Origin: CAYQTL01 sp964420405
Lineage (GTDB): Bacteria; Acidobacteriota; Thermoanaerobaculia; Thermoanaerobaculales; Sulfomarinibacteraceae
Assembly: GCA_964420405.1 (NCBI GenBank)
Contig: CAYQTL010000026.1
Span: 1 to 53,202 of the forward strand
DNA length: 53,202 nt
Reading direction: 5' to 3'
Shown here in pieces: positions 24,123 to 32,454 of this stretch. The notes beneath the pieces are model-generated. The model was not told where the DNA came from, made no database searches, and saw only the letters and a list, made by a program, of their open reading frames with translations. Numbering within the stretch: position 1 is the first letter of the stretch; each line of letters begins with the position of its first letter. The translations under genes and the position numbers were made by a program.

Positions 24123-24365
24123 TCACTCGGTGACGACCCGCGTGATCTCCGGCGCGTACAGCCGGATCCGCTCGACCACGAAGTCGGCCAGGGTCGAGTG
24201 GGCCAGCGGGCAGCCGTCGCAGGCGCCCTCGAGATGGAGCCGCACGACGTCGCCGTCGATCCCGAGCAGCGACACGTCGCCCCCGTCGGCGCGCAGCGCC
24301 GGACGCACCTCATCCAGGGCGTGTCGCACCCGCTGCTCGAGATCACCGGTCGGCCAGGTCGGCAC
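24123..24365 (-). CDS. NifU C-terminal-domain Fe-S scaffold protein
   Basis: Stand-alone NifU-like domain of 80 residues. LRADGGDVSLLGIDGDVV and the CDGC pair (C49, C52) are the family signature; these proteins bind and transfer Fe-S clusters. The usual residues after the second Cys (PSS) are replaced by PLAHST, a small deviation. GGAGG lies 5 nt before the GTG start. It converges with the PerR-like gene with 21 bp between the stops. The only obvious Fe-S client nearby is aconitase. Confidence 0.85.
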   Translation of the reverse strand: MPTWPTGDLEQRVRHALDEVRPALRADGGDVSLLGIDGDVVRLHLEGACDGCPLAHSTLADFVVERIRLYAPEITRVVTE

Positions 24366-24538
24366 GGCGCCCTCCCCACCACCCGGCGGTGCTTCGCCGT
24401 CGAACCGGTTGCGGTTAGACTCGCTGCACGGCTGCCGGGGTGGCGTGTGTGGCGGGCAACCTCGCCCCCCCTGGGGTTATTTCGGCCGATCCGCGAACCT
24501 CGCGGCGAGGGGCTGCGTTTCCGGGGTTGAAGGCGACG

Positions 24539-25114
24539 ATGGAAGACCTCGAACCTACCGTCGAGCGATGTCGCCAGGGAGACGAGGACGCATGGACCGC
24601 ACTGGTCGGCTCCACATTGCGGCCCCTCTACCGGCTGTGTGCGAGCTACGCGCCGACCACGGCCGAGGCGGAGGAGCTCACCCAGGAGGTCTACCTCAAG
24701 CTATGGGAGAACCTCCACCGCTATCGGAGCGGCTCGAGCTTCATGGCGTGGGCGTGGCGCGTCGCCAAGAACCTGATCATCGACTCCCATCGCCGCTGCC
24801 GGCGCGAGCGGGAGGCGGCATGGCTCGACCCGGAGGTCCTCGAGCGGCTGCCGGGCTCGGCCGACCCCCATGGCGCCGCCGAGCACCGCCAGCGGCTGCG
24901 GATGATCGCCGCCGGCCTGCGCCAGATCGACGAGGACCTGGCCGAGATCGTCCTCATGCGCGACTTCGCCGACATGTCGTACCAGGAGATCGCCGAGGCG
25001 CTGGAGCTGCCGCTCGGCACCGTCAAGTCGCGCCTCAACCGGGCACGGCTCGAGCTGACGACCGCCGTCCGCCGGCGGATGGCGCTGCGCCCGGTGGCTG
25101 AGGAGGCGGGATGA
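24539..25114 (+). CDS. ECF-family RNA polymerase sigma factor
   Basis: Sigma-70-family factor of 191 residues with only regions 2 and 4. Region 2 spans about 30-85 (EAEELTQEVYLKLWENLHRY and FMAWAWRVAKNLIIDSHRR), and region 4 about 133-180 (VLMRDFADMSYQEIAEAL and LGTVKSRLNRARLEL). The stop overlaps the start of the anti-sigma gene by 4 bp. ATG 24539 is chosen because it gives MEDLEPTVERCRQGDEDAW, a typical ECF N-terminus; AAGG lies a few bases upstream. A TAGACT hexamer at 24416-24421 may be a -10 box. Its target promoters are unknown. Confidence 0.9.
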   Translation: MEDLEPTVERCRQGDEDAWTALVGSTLRPLYRLCASYAPTTAEAEELTQEVYLKLWENLHRYRSGSSFMAWAWRVAKNLIIDSHRRCRREREAAWLDPEVLERLPGSADPHGAAEHRQRLRMIAAGLRQIDEDLAEIVLMRDFADMSYQEIAEALELPLGTVKSRLNRARLELTTAVRRRMALRPVAEEAG

Positions 25115-25860
25115 GCGAGCGCTGCCCCGTCCACCGCGACCGGCTGCCGGCGTTCGTCCACGGCGAGCTGCCGCCCGCCGAGCACGACGAGGTCCGCCGC
25201 CATCTGCGCGAGTGCGACGAGTGCCGCGAGCTGTCCGAGCTGATATCCGACATCGACGGCACCATCGCCCTCGCGCGGGGCGCCCTGCAGCCTCCCCCGG
25301 GGCTGCTGCAGCGGCTCGACCGGCCGCCGTGCGAGCGCTGGCTCGGACTGCTCTTCCAGGCGGTCGACCGGAGCCTCTCCACCGACGGCCTCGAGCACCT
25401 GATGGGGCACCTCGAGTCCTGCCCGGCGTGCCGTCGCGCGTGGGAGGACCTGACCCTGGTACGGCAGGTCGGCGACGCACTCGAGCCTCCGTCCCACCTC
25501 GCGGCGGCCTGCTCCACGGTCCACCGCCGGCCGGTACGCCGCACGGTGATCGGGCGCCGCTTCGCGACCGCCGCCGCCTACGTGCTGGCGGTCCTGACGT
25601 CGTTCGCTCTCGGCAACCCGGTCACCACCGCGAGGATGCCGACGACGGAGACGGTGCAGCGGGTCGCCGCCACGGTCACCGCCGAGGTGGAGGAGGTCGC
25701 CGCCGACGGGCGCGGCGAGCTCAAGGTCATGCTCTTCCGCACCCTGCGCTGGGCCGACGAGAAGGCCCACGCGCTGCGCGGGATGCTCGGCGTCGGGTCC
25801 GAGCCGACCGAGGCCGACGACGAGTTCCTCGACCTGCGACATGAACAGGAGGCACCATGA
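25111..25860 (+). CDS. Anti-sigma factor with duplicated HC2 zinc-finger module
   Basis: Membrane-bound anti-sigma protein of 249 residues. It carries two copies of the zinc anti-sigma motif with identical spacing: C5-x25-H31-x3-C35-x2-C38 and C74-x25-H100-x3-C104-x2-C107. One membrane helix lies near 151-168, so the fingers face the cytoplasm and about 80 residues lie outside. It sits in an overlapping operon after the ECF sigma gene and before a membrane protein gene, and should hold the sigma factor until an envelope signal arrives. A tandem double finger is unusual. Confidence 0.85.
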   Translation: MSERCPVHRDRLPAFVHGELPPAEHDEVRRHLRECDECRELSELISDIDGTIALARGALQPPPGLLQRLDRPPCERWLGLLFQAVDRSLSTDGLEHLMGHLESCPACRRAWEDLTLVRQVGDALEPPSHLAAACSTVHRRPVRRTVIGRRFATAAAYVLAVLTSFALGNPVTTARMPTTETVQRVAATVTAEVEEVAADGRGELKVMLFRTLRWADEKAHALRGMLGVGSEPTEADDEFLDLRHEQEAP

Positions 25861-26528
25861 GCGACGAGCGGAGCACCCGCCCCGGGACCGACGTACCCGA
25901 GCCGCCGCGGCCGGACGATCCGCCCGCCCGCGTGCCGGAGCCCCCGACTCCACCTTCGGCGAAGCCGCCGACACCGCCGGCGGCCGAGCCGGCCTCGCCG
26001 CCCCTGCCGCTGCCGCCGCCCTACGGGTCGACCGTGCCGCCCCCGCGGGACGAGCCCCGTGGCAAGTCGCCGGCTCTGGCCGTGCTGCTGTCGATCGCCC
26101 CCGGCCTCGGCCATCTGTACGTCGGCGCCTACCAGCGCGCAGTCATGATCGTGACCGCCTTCTTCCTGGCGATCTACCTGCTGCCGCTGCCGATCTCGGT
26201 GTTCATCCCGATCTTCGTGTGGTTCTTCGGGCTCTTCGACGCCTACCGGCTCGCCCAGCTCGACGAGCTCTCCCACCGGCCGCCGGAGGAGCGGTCCGAG
26301 GCCCACGCCAAGGGCACGCTCGCGTTCGGCGTGTTCCTGGCCGTGGTCGGGCTGGTGATCCTGGCCGACAACCTGTTCGACATCGATCTCGACTGGCTGA
26401 GCGACTGGTGGCCCGCGATCCTGGTGCTCGCCGGCGCCTACTTCATCGTCGAGGCCGTGCGGGAGCGGATGGTGGAGCGGAGGCGACGGCACGACGCCGG
26501 GACCGACGGCGACAGCGACGGGATCTGA
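25857..26528 (+). CDS. Pro-rich integral membrane protein of the sigma operon
   Basis: Protein of 223 residues. The first 70 residues are a proline-rich disordered arm. Four hydrophobic segments follow (about 68-90, 92-130, 155-175 and 185-203). SIAPGLGHLYVGAYQRAV and FGLFDAYRLAQ resemble TM2-like membrane proteins, and the C-terminal pair (VVGLVILADNLF, WWPAILVLAGAYFIVEAV) resembles LiaF/LiaI-type envelope stress domains. The start overlaps the anti-sigma stop by 4 bp, so it is probably part of the same signalling unit. Exact function is unknown. Confidence 0.75.
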   Translation: MSDERSTRPGTDVPEPPRPDDPPARVPEPPTPPSAKPPTPPAAEPASPPLPLPPPYGSTVPPPRDEPRGKSPALAVLLSIAPGLGHLYVGAYQRAVMIVTAFFLAIYLLPLPISVFIPIFVWFFGLFDAYRLAQLDELSHRPPEERSEAHAKGTLAFGVFLAVVGLVILADNLFDIDLDWLSDWWPAILVLAGAYFIVEAVRERMVERRRRHDAGTDGDSDGI

Positions 26529-26688
26529 CCCTTCGGGAGATTTTCCGGACGGGGGCGTTACGGATCGTGCGCCGCTGCGTCCTGGTTGGTGTATGGTCGT
26601 GAACACCAGCTCGCAGCGACGGATGGAACGGCTTGGGCCGCGTGCCGGCGCTTCGAACGGAAACATCCAGGAGGAAAGGAGTTCGACA

Positions 26689-27363
26689 ATGAAGAAGGTC
26701 TCCCTGCTGGTCGCGCTCGCCGCGCTCGTCGCCGTCCCGGCGATGGCCGCCAACACCCTCGCCGTCACCGGCGCCGCTGCGCTGGAGGGCAACTACGGCC
26801 TCGCCGTGACCCATGACGGCAGCACCAACGACGTCTATGTCTCGAGCACCCACCCGAACGCCGAGCCGACGTACAACTTCAGCTTCATCATCTACCCCGG
26901 CACGCTGGCGAGCCCCCTCACGGTCGCCGACTACTCGATCGGCTTCGTGAAGAGCACCACCGGCACCAAGAAGTGGTTCATTCCGATCTACCTGCGCCGG
27001 CAGAACGCGTTCTGGACCATCCAGACCAACGTGCGCCAGGACAACAACAGCTTCGCCCCGTGGCAGACGGCGGTGAAGGTGTGCGGCGACGCCAGCACCA
27101 CGATCCCCTGCACCGATCCCTTCTACACCGATGGCGTGGAGTTCGAGTTCCGCTACACCGCGGCGTCGGCGCCCGGCGCCAACGACGGCACCCTCGAGGT
27201 CTACAAGGACGGCACGCTCCGCAAGACCTTCTCGGGCCTCGACACCGACCAGCGGCTGGTGGACGAGATCCGCTGGGGCGCCATCTTCCAGGGCGACACC
27301 AACAATCACCCGCCCGGCAACGGCGGCACCTACTACTTCGACAGCTTCGTGTCGACCCGCTGA
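26689..27363 (+). CDS. Secreted protein of unknown function, beta-rich
   Basis: Exported protein of 224 residues. The signal peptide MKKVSLLVALAALVAVPAMA is clear. The mature part is rich in beta strands with aromatic, polar and glycine residues (YNFSFIIYPG, KKWFIPIYLRRQ, GTYYFDSFVSTR). One Cys pair (VCGD...IPCTD) could form a disulfide outside the cytoplasm. LEVYKDGTLRKTFSGL suggests a jelly-roll or concanavalin-like fold, which I cannot confirm. A strong AGGAGGAAAGGA lies before the ATG, and a strong hairpin terminator follows. It lies 160 bp after the sigma operon and could be one of its targets. Confidence 0.75.
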   Translation: MKKVSLLVALAALVAVPAMAANTLAVTGAAALEGNYGLAVTHDGSTNDVYVSSTHPNAEPTYNFSFIIYPGTLASPLTVADYSIGFVKSTTGTKKWFIPIYLRRQNAFWTIQTNVRQDNNSFAPWQTAVKVCGDASTTIPCTDPFYTDGVEFEFRYTAASAPGANDGTLEVYKDGTLRKTFSGLDTDQRLVDEIRWGAIFQGDTNNHPPGNGGTYYFDSFVSTR

Positions 27364-27385
27364 CGGACCTCGGTTCCGAGTCTCG

Positions 27386-27409
27386 ACGGGCCGCCTTCGG
27401 GCGGCCCGT
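27386..27409 (+). terminator. UUCG-loop hairpin terminator
   Basis: A perfect 10-bp stem (ACGGGCCGCC with GGCGGCCCGT) encloses the stable tetraloop TTCG and is followed by TGTTCGTT. It begins 22 bp after the stop codon of the secreted protein gene. Confidence 0.8.
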
Positions 27410-27685
27410 TGTTCGTTCCACTCCCGCGACACGGGACGGCAATCGGCGCCCAGACCGATCCCGGCGTCGCCCGTCGCGCACCGAGGGGCCCGTCGGCCCC
27501 CCAGCCCCGTCGGACGGTCGCCGCCGGGTGTGTCACCGATAGGACGCACAGGCTCTGCCCCGAGGCACCTCGGCGGTGGGCGTCCCGCCGGAGCCGCGCC
27601 CGCAGGCGCCGGGGTCGTCGCGGCCGCGGGCCGACCGCAGCGCCCGCCCGGATCCCGCGGTGAGTCGACCCCCGCGGGCTCCGTC
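27410..27685. other. Convergent intergenic stretch without visible gene
   Basis: After the terminator, this 276-bp stretch between the secreted protein gene and the UnbV gene shows no Shine-Dalgarno-led frame, hexamer array or dispersed repeat. Open frames here have no start signal and read as GC-driven Arg/Pro/Ala strings. Confidence 0.6.
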
Positions 27686-29638
27686 TCAGAGCGCCGACGG
27701 CGGTGCCACCTTCACGCTGTCGCCGACACGGACCGTGGTCCTGGCCTCCTGCCCCCCGGGCCACACGACCCGGACTGTCGCCGCGCCCGCGGCTCCCAGC
27801 CCGACGTGGAACGGCTGGACGCTGGTGGTGAACCGCCCGGTCGTCGCGGCCCGCTCGAGCACCATCTCGCGCTCGTCTCCGTCGAGGGTGACATACACCC
27901 GCACCCCGAACGCGAGAGGGTTCGACGCGGGACCCACGACGTCGACGCGCGCGGCGCCGTGCGGGCCGCCCGGGTTGCGCCACACCGAGTACGGGCCGTC
28001 GTTGCCGAGCGGCGGGCCGTCTCCGTTGGTCACCACCAGGTCCATGTCCAGGTCGTGGTCCAGGTCCAGCGCGACCACACCTGCGCCTCGGCCGGCAGCG
28101 GGTCCGGCGACCCCGGCCTGCGCGGTGACGTCGGCGAACGTCCCGTCGCCACGATTGAGGTACAGCACGTCGGGTTGGTTCTCGAAGGCGGTCCCGCCGT
28201 TGACGACGAAAAGGTCCAGGTCGCCGTCGTTGTCGACATCGATGAACACCGCGTCGCGCCCCGATCCCGCGTCGCCGACCCCGGCTTGCGCGGTGACGTC
28301 GACGAACCGCCCGTCGCGGTTCTCGAGCAGGACGTTGGGCCGGCCGTGGGGCCGCCGGTCGGGCTGCATCCGCTCGACGAGCTCCACGTCGCCCTCGATC
28401 CTGCCCGACGCGGCCCGGTACCGGCGCCCGTCCCCCACGAACAGCAGCGTGACGAGGCCGTCCTGGTCTCTCCAGACTCGGATGCCTGGCTCGGCGGCCT
28501 CGTCCATCCCAGGTCGGCCCTGCAGGCGCGCGTCGTCGGCGCGGACCTCCAGCGGAATCGCGCCGGGCGTCGCCGAGGCCGCGCCGAGATGGACCCGTTG
28601 CTCGATCCTGCTGGATCCGATCACCAGGTCCATGACCAGCGGCCCGGCCGCCCGGAAGCGGAACCCGGCGCGGGTGTCGTCCCGGGAGGTGACCAGCCGA
28701 AACGAGATCCCGGATGGTTCGGCCAGCACCTCGGGAGGGATTCCGAAGCCGTTGACCAGGTACAGGTCGAGGTCGCCGTCCCGGTCGTAGTCCCCAAATG
28801 CCACCGCCATGACCTCGGACGGCGCGAGCCCGGGCGCGATCCAGGCTGTCACGTCCTCGAGACGCCCGTCGTCGCCGGCGCGGAACAGGCGGCCGGCCGA
28901 CCGGCCGCTTCCGTAGGCCACCACCAGCGGTCGTCTCTCATCGCCGACATGCGCCCAGGCGAAGCACTCCGCCACGACCGACGCGAGTCCGATCCGCTCG
29001 GCCAGGTCGAGGACGTCGGGCTCCCACGCGTTCGCCAACCGCGGCGGCCGGTCGCGCTGGGGTGCGTTCATCACCGCCAGCTCCAGGCGTCCGTCGGCGT
29101 CCAGGTCCACCGGGACGGCGCAGCGTCCCCGTCCCCGCGGGTCGGCCACGGGCTCCGGCAGGTCGTCGATCCTCGTGAGGTCACCGGCCTCGGACAGGCG
29201 CCAGACCTCGTTGGCGCCGCGGCCGAAACCCCTGGCGGCGCCCACCGACACGTACAGGTCGGCACCCGGCCCCGTCAGGGACGGGATCCACGAGATCCCA
29301 TGAGTGTCGGAGTGGTCGGTGGAACCCACCACCTCCAGCCCGTCCGGGATCCCGCGCCACAGCCACACCAGTCCGTGGTTGCTGATCGCGAGATCGACCC
29401 GGCCGTCCCCGTCGGCGTCGCCCGCCGCGGGTCCGTAGGTGGGACCCGTGTAGTCCAGGCCGAGCTGCCGCGACGCGTCCTCGAAGCGCGGGACGCCGGA
29501 GGACCGCGGCCCGGCGTCGCTGCCGGGCCGGGCGCCGGACCGGGCCGAGCAGGCCGCCGTCAGCAGCGCCAGGCAGAGCCCGCACAACGCCGCGGCGGCC
29601 GGACCCCGGATCCGCACTCGCGCACCGTCACTCGACAT
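27686..29638 (-). CDS. FG-GAP/VCBS repeat lipoprotein with ASPIC/UnbV C-terminal domain
   Basis: Predicted outer-surface lipoprotein of 650 residues with a lipobox LALLTAAC near residue 30. It carries at least five calcium-type repeat motifs (DADGDGRVDLA, DLDADGRLELA, DYDRDGDLDLY, DVDNDGDLDLF, DLDHDLDMDLV), typical of a beta-propeller. The C-terminus, with SNPLAFGVRVYVTLDG, HVGLGAAGAATVRVVWPGG, is the ASPIC/UnbV domain. Such proteins are common in Acidobacteriota and Planctomycetes, often near sulfatases, and are thought to bind surface glycans or proteins. The ATG lies inside the end of the upstream sulfatase-fold gene, overlapping it by 11 bp. Confidence 0.88.
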   Translation of the reverse strand: MSSDGARVRIRGPAAAALCGLCLALLTAACSARSGARPGSDAGPRSSGVPRFEDASRQLGLDYTGPTYGPAAGDADGDGRVDLAISNHGLVWLWRGIPDGLEVVGSTDHSDTHGISWIPSLTGPGADLYVSVGAARGFGRGANEVWRLSEAGDLTRIDDLPEPVADPRGRGRCAVPVDLDADGRLELAVMNAPQRDRPPRLANAWEPDVLDLAERIGLASVVAECFAWAHVGDERRPLVVAYGSGRSAGRLFRAGDDGRLEDVTAWIAPGLAPSEVMAVAFGDYDRDGDLDLYLVNGFGIPPEVLAEPSGISFRLVTSRDDTRAGFRFRAAGPLVMDLVIGSSRIEQRVHLGAASATPGAIPLEVRADDARLQGRPGMDEAAEPGIRVWRDQDGLVTLLFVGDGRRYRAASGRIEGDVELVERMQPDRRPHGRPNVLLENRDGRFVDVTAQAGVGDAGSGRDAVFIDVDNDGDLDLFVVNGGTAFENQPDVLYLNRGDGTFADVTAQAGVAGPAAGRGAGVVALDLDHDLDMDLVVTNGDGPPLGNDGPYSVWRNPGGPHGAARVDVVGPASNPLAFGVRVYVTLDGDEREMVLERAATTGRFTTSVQPFHVGLGAAGAATVRVVWPGGQEARTTVRVGDSVKVAPPSAL

Positions 29639-32300
29639 ACCCGAGGGCCTCCAGCTGGGCGCGGACCTCCGGGTCCACCTCCCCCGTGAACGAGACCTGT
29701 GCCTCGGGCCGGTGATGCCACCACGCGACGACTCCGTCCTCCCCATCACCCACCTCCGGCCCCATCACCCAGGACCCCTCCCTGAGGGCCGCCCGGAACG
29801 GCCGGTCGAGCCGCTCCGGATCGATCGCGACGCTCGTCCCGGAGCGCGGACCGGCCGGCTCCACCACGATCTGCAGCGCACCCGCGGGGACTGCTTCGAG
29901 GGCGACCGTGATCACCTCGCCCGGAGGCACCTCGAATCGCGCGCGGCTGCCTCCACGACGCTCCAGGCAGCGGCACCCGATCCCTGTCGACTTCACGCGG
30001 GACATGTGGATCGCGGGCCCCTCGATGGTGCCGCTCATGGGTCGTCGCCCGGTGCGGTTGGCGATCCGGATCCGGAGCGCCGGCATGTCGCCCTCGAGGA
30101 CCTCCTCCGCGATGTTTCGGAGTTCGTCGGCCGCCGCCGGCCGCGGAGCAGGGCCGTCCGCGTCGACCGCCGCCAGCTCCTCCACCGGCGCCGTCGGATC
30201 GGACCACGCGTCGTTTCGGATCGTCAGCTGCCCCACGCCATCGCGGCGCACCGCGAGGCCCCAGTTGGAGGACGCCGCGTAGGACAGCGCCACGTCGAGC
30301 CTCTCGGGTCCAGCCCGTCCGTCGAGGAGCGGAACCAGCGAGACGCCGTCCAGCCCGGCCGGAACGTCCAGCCCCACCAGCTCGAGGATCGTCGGCGTCA
30401 CGTCCACCAGCCGCACCTGCCGCGTCACCCGTTCGACCGCCCGGCGTCCATCGGGAGCCGCGACCACGAGCGGGACCAGCAGGTTCTCGCGGTACAGCGT
30501 GTAATGGTTCACGTGTCCGTGCTCGCCGAAGAGCTCGCCATGGTCGGAGGTGATCACGACCACGGTGTCGTCGGCGACTCCCGAAGCCTCCAGCCGGTCG
30601 AGCAGTCGCCCCACGTGGTGGTCGGTGTAGGCTATTCCGGCGTCGTACAGGTCCAGGGCGAGCTCGTACAGGTCGTCAGGCTGCCGCTCGACGAGCGCGC
30701 CGTCCCGCATCGCCGCGAGCCCTCGCCGGGGGCGGACCGCGCCCTGCCTCTCCTGAGGTCCCTTGACCACGTCCACCACGAGGTCGGTGGTCCGTCCGGT
30801 GAGGCGCTCGAGGTACGGCTGCCGGGGCCGGAACGGGTTGTGGACCTCGTAGGTGTGGAAGAACAGGAAGAAAGGACGCCCTCCCACGTCTTCGAGGAAG
30901 CCGAGCGCCCGCTCGACGCCGGTCTCGAGCTCCTCGTCGTGACCCATCCCGACGTCGTAGGCGGCGTACCGATCGAACCCCTGGGCGAACCCGTACTGCT
31001 GGTGCAGGAAACCGCCGCCGGTCATCGCTGCGGTCGCGTAACCCTCCGCCCGGAGCCGCTCCGCAAGCATCGTCATCCCCTCGGGCGCCCCGTGCTGGTG
31101 GTTGACACCGTGTCTGGTGGCGTCGAGCGCCGTGAACAGCGAGACGTGGGACGGCAGCGTCCACGGTGCCGGCGCCACGACGTGCTCGAACACGACGCCC
31201 CGCCGCGCCGCGTACCGGTCAATCGCGGGCGTGGTCTCCCGGTCCCAGCCGTAGCACGACAGGCGGTCGGCCCGCAGCGTGTCGATCAGGATCAGGACCA
31301 CGTTGGGCCGCCGCGTTCCGGCCGGGGCGACCAGCTCCGGGGAGGACCACGCCGCGAGACCCCGCGAGCGGTCGTACCCCCCCCGGACCTCGAGCTCGAG
31401 GTCGATCCGACGCCCACCGTACCGCGCGAGGTCCAGCCGCAGGTCGCGCCACCGGTCTACCTGCGTGACCCGCTCGACGAGGATCGGAGCGGACTCCCCG
31501 TCGACCATGGCCGTGACCGCGAACTCCAATCCCTCCTCGGGTACCCTCTCCGCGCCCACGCCCAGCTCGAGCACGGCGTCCTCCGGCACCTGGACCGTGC
31601 GGGACAGCGGCCGGTCATCCGGAGCCACCAGGGCCGAGCGCAGCTCCCCTCCGAGCTCGATCCTCCACGCCCGCCCGAGGGCGTCTTCGAGGAGCTCCGG
31701 GTCCACCGACTCCCGCAACAGCTCGACGCGGTCCACGACGGCAACGCCGTCCCGGGGGATCACGAGCGCGAAGCGGATTCTCTCGACCGGTCCCTGCCAC
31801 CCGGGATGGCCGGCGAGCGCCAGACGATGCCGCCGCAGCCGCGACTCCTCCTGGATGCCGAGATCCACCTGGACCCGCCGCCGGCTGGAGAAGGCTTGCC
31901 CCGGGCCGGCCCACTCGACGGCCACGGGCTTCCTGGCGAGACCTTCGATGAGCAGCTCGAAGGCGTCGACATCTGCGGCCTCGATGTCCACCGGCCGCTC
32001 GAGAAGCACATACTGCTTCTCCGGCTCGAGTCGCAGCCCGGCGGACCCTGCCTGCCACTGGTCCGGCGGCACGTTGAGCTCCCACACCGACGACATCTCG
32101 GGCCCTTCGAAACGCCAGGTCGCGACCACCCGGCTTTCCAGCACCCGCTCTCGACGGAAGACCTCGGCGGGCTCGTCCTCGACCCACCGCTCGACCACCG
32201 CGACGCCGGACGCCGGCTCTCCGGTGCAACCGAGAGCACCGCCGACGAGCACCGCGACCGCAGCCGCGGTCAGACGATCGATGATGGGTGGTCGCCGCAT
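29628..32300 (-). CDS. Large sulfatase-fold lipoprotein with N-terminal beta domain
   Basis: Exported lipoprotein of 890 residues (lipobox GGALGC). The first 340 residues form a beta-rich region without recognised motifs, perhaps glycan binding. The sulfatase-fold domain starts at RRPNVVLILIDTLRADRLSC and has VITSDHGELFGEHGHVNHY for metal binding. The nucleophile segment is PWTLPSHVSLFTAL with Thr (about T381) instead of Cys or Ser. An extra region of about 200 residues with a CRC motif precedes the end. The protein closes with AQLEALGYVE. It is co-transcribed with the UnbV gene. The ATG has GAGGTG 5 nt upstream. Confidence 0.85.
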   Translation of the reverse strand: MRRPPIIDRLTAAAVAVLVGGALGCTGEPASGVAVVERWVEDEPAEVFRRERVLESRVVATWRFEGPEMSSVWELNVPPDQWQAGSAGLRLEPEKQYVLLERPVDIEAADVDAFELLIEGLARKPVAVEWAGPGQAFSSRRRVQVDLGIQEESRLRRHRLALAGHPGWQGPVERIRFALVIPRDGVAVVDRVELLRESVDPELLEDALGRAWRIELGGELRSALVAPDDRPLSRTVQVPEDAVLELGVGAERVPEEGLEFAVTAMVDGESAPILVERVTQVDRWRDLRLDLARYGGRRIDLELEVRGGYDRSRGLAAWSSPELVAPAGTRRPNVVLILIDTLRADRLSCYGWDRETTPAIDRYAARRGVVFEHVVAPAPWTLPSHVSLFTALDATRHGVNHQHGAPEGMTMLAERLRAEGYATAAMTGGGFLHQQYGFAQGFDRYAAYDVGMGHDEELETGVERALGFLEDVGGRPFFLFFHTYEVHNPFRPRQPYLERLTGRTTDLVVDVVKGPQERQGAVRPRRGLAAMRDGALVERQPDDLYELALDLYDAGIAYTDHHVGRLLDRLEASGVADDTVVVITSDHGELFGEHGHVNHYTLYRENLLVPLVVAAPDGRRAVERVTRQVRLVDVTPTILELVGLDVPAGLDGVSLVPLLDGRAGPERLDVALSYAASSNWGLAVRRDGVGQLTIRNDAWSDPTAPVEELAAVDADGPAPRPAAADELRNIAEEVLEGDMPALRIRIANRTGRRPMSGTIEGPAIHMSRVKSTGIGCRCLERRGGSRARFEVPPGEVITVALEAVPAGALQIVVEPAGPRSGTSVAIDPERLDRPFRAALREGSWVMGPEVGDGEDGVVAWWHHRPEAQVSFTGEVDPEVRAQLEALGYVE

Positions 32301-32454
32301 GCTCACCTCGCCGCGGCCCGACGCCGGCCGCCTCCGAGCCCACCGGGAGTCTACTCGACCCGTCTCACCACCGGCCGCGGGCCCACCCCGCGGGCGACGT
32401 TCGCGGTTGACGGCCGGGCGGCGATCGGCCAGAATCGCGCCCGGTACGTTCTCG
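32301..32454. promoter_or_regulatory. Divergent promoter region between two sulfatase-fold genes
   Basis: This 154-bp gap separates divergent genes of the same family, so it must hold promoters for both directions. A TACGTT hexamer at 32445-32450 lies 4 nt before the ATG at 32455. No clear -35 boxes, operators or repeat arrays are visible. Confidence 0.4.

Noticed and set aside
27409..27663. An 84-codon plus-strand open frame after the secreted protein gene
   Set aside because: It starts inside the terminator hairpin, is Arg/Pro-rich and shows no start signal.
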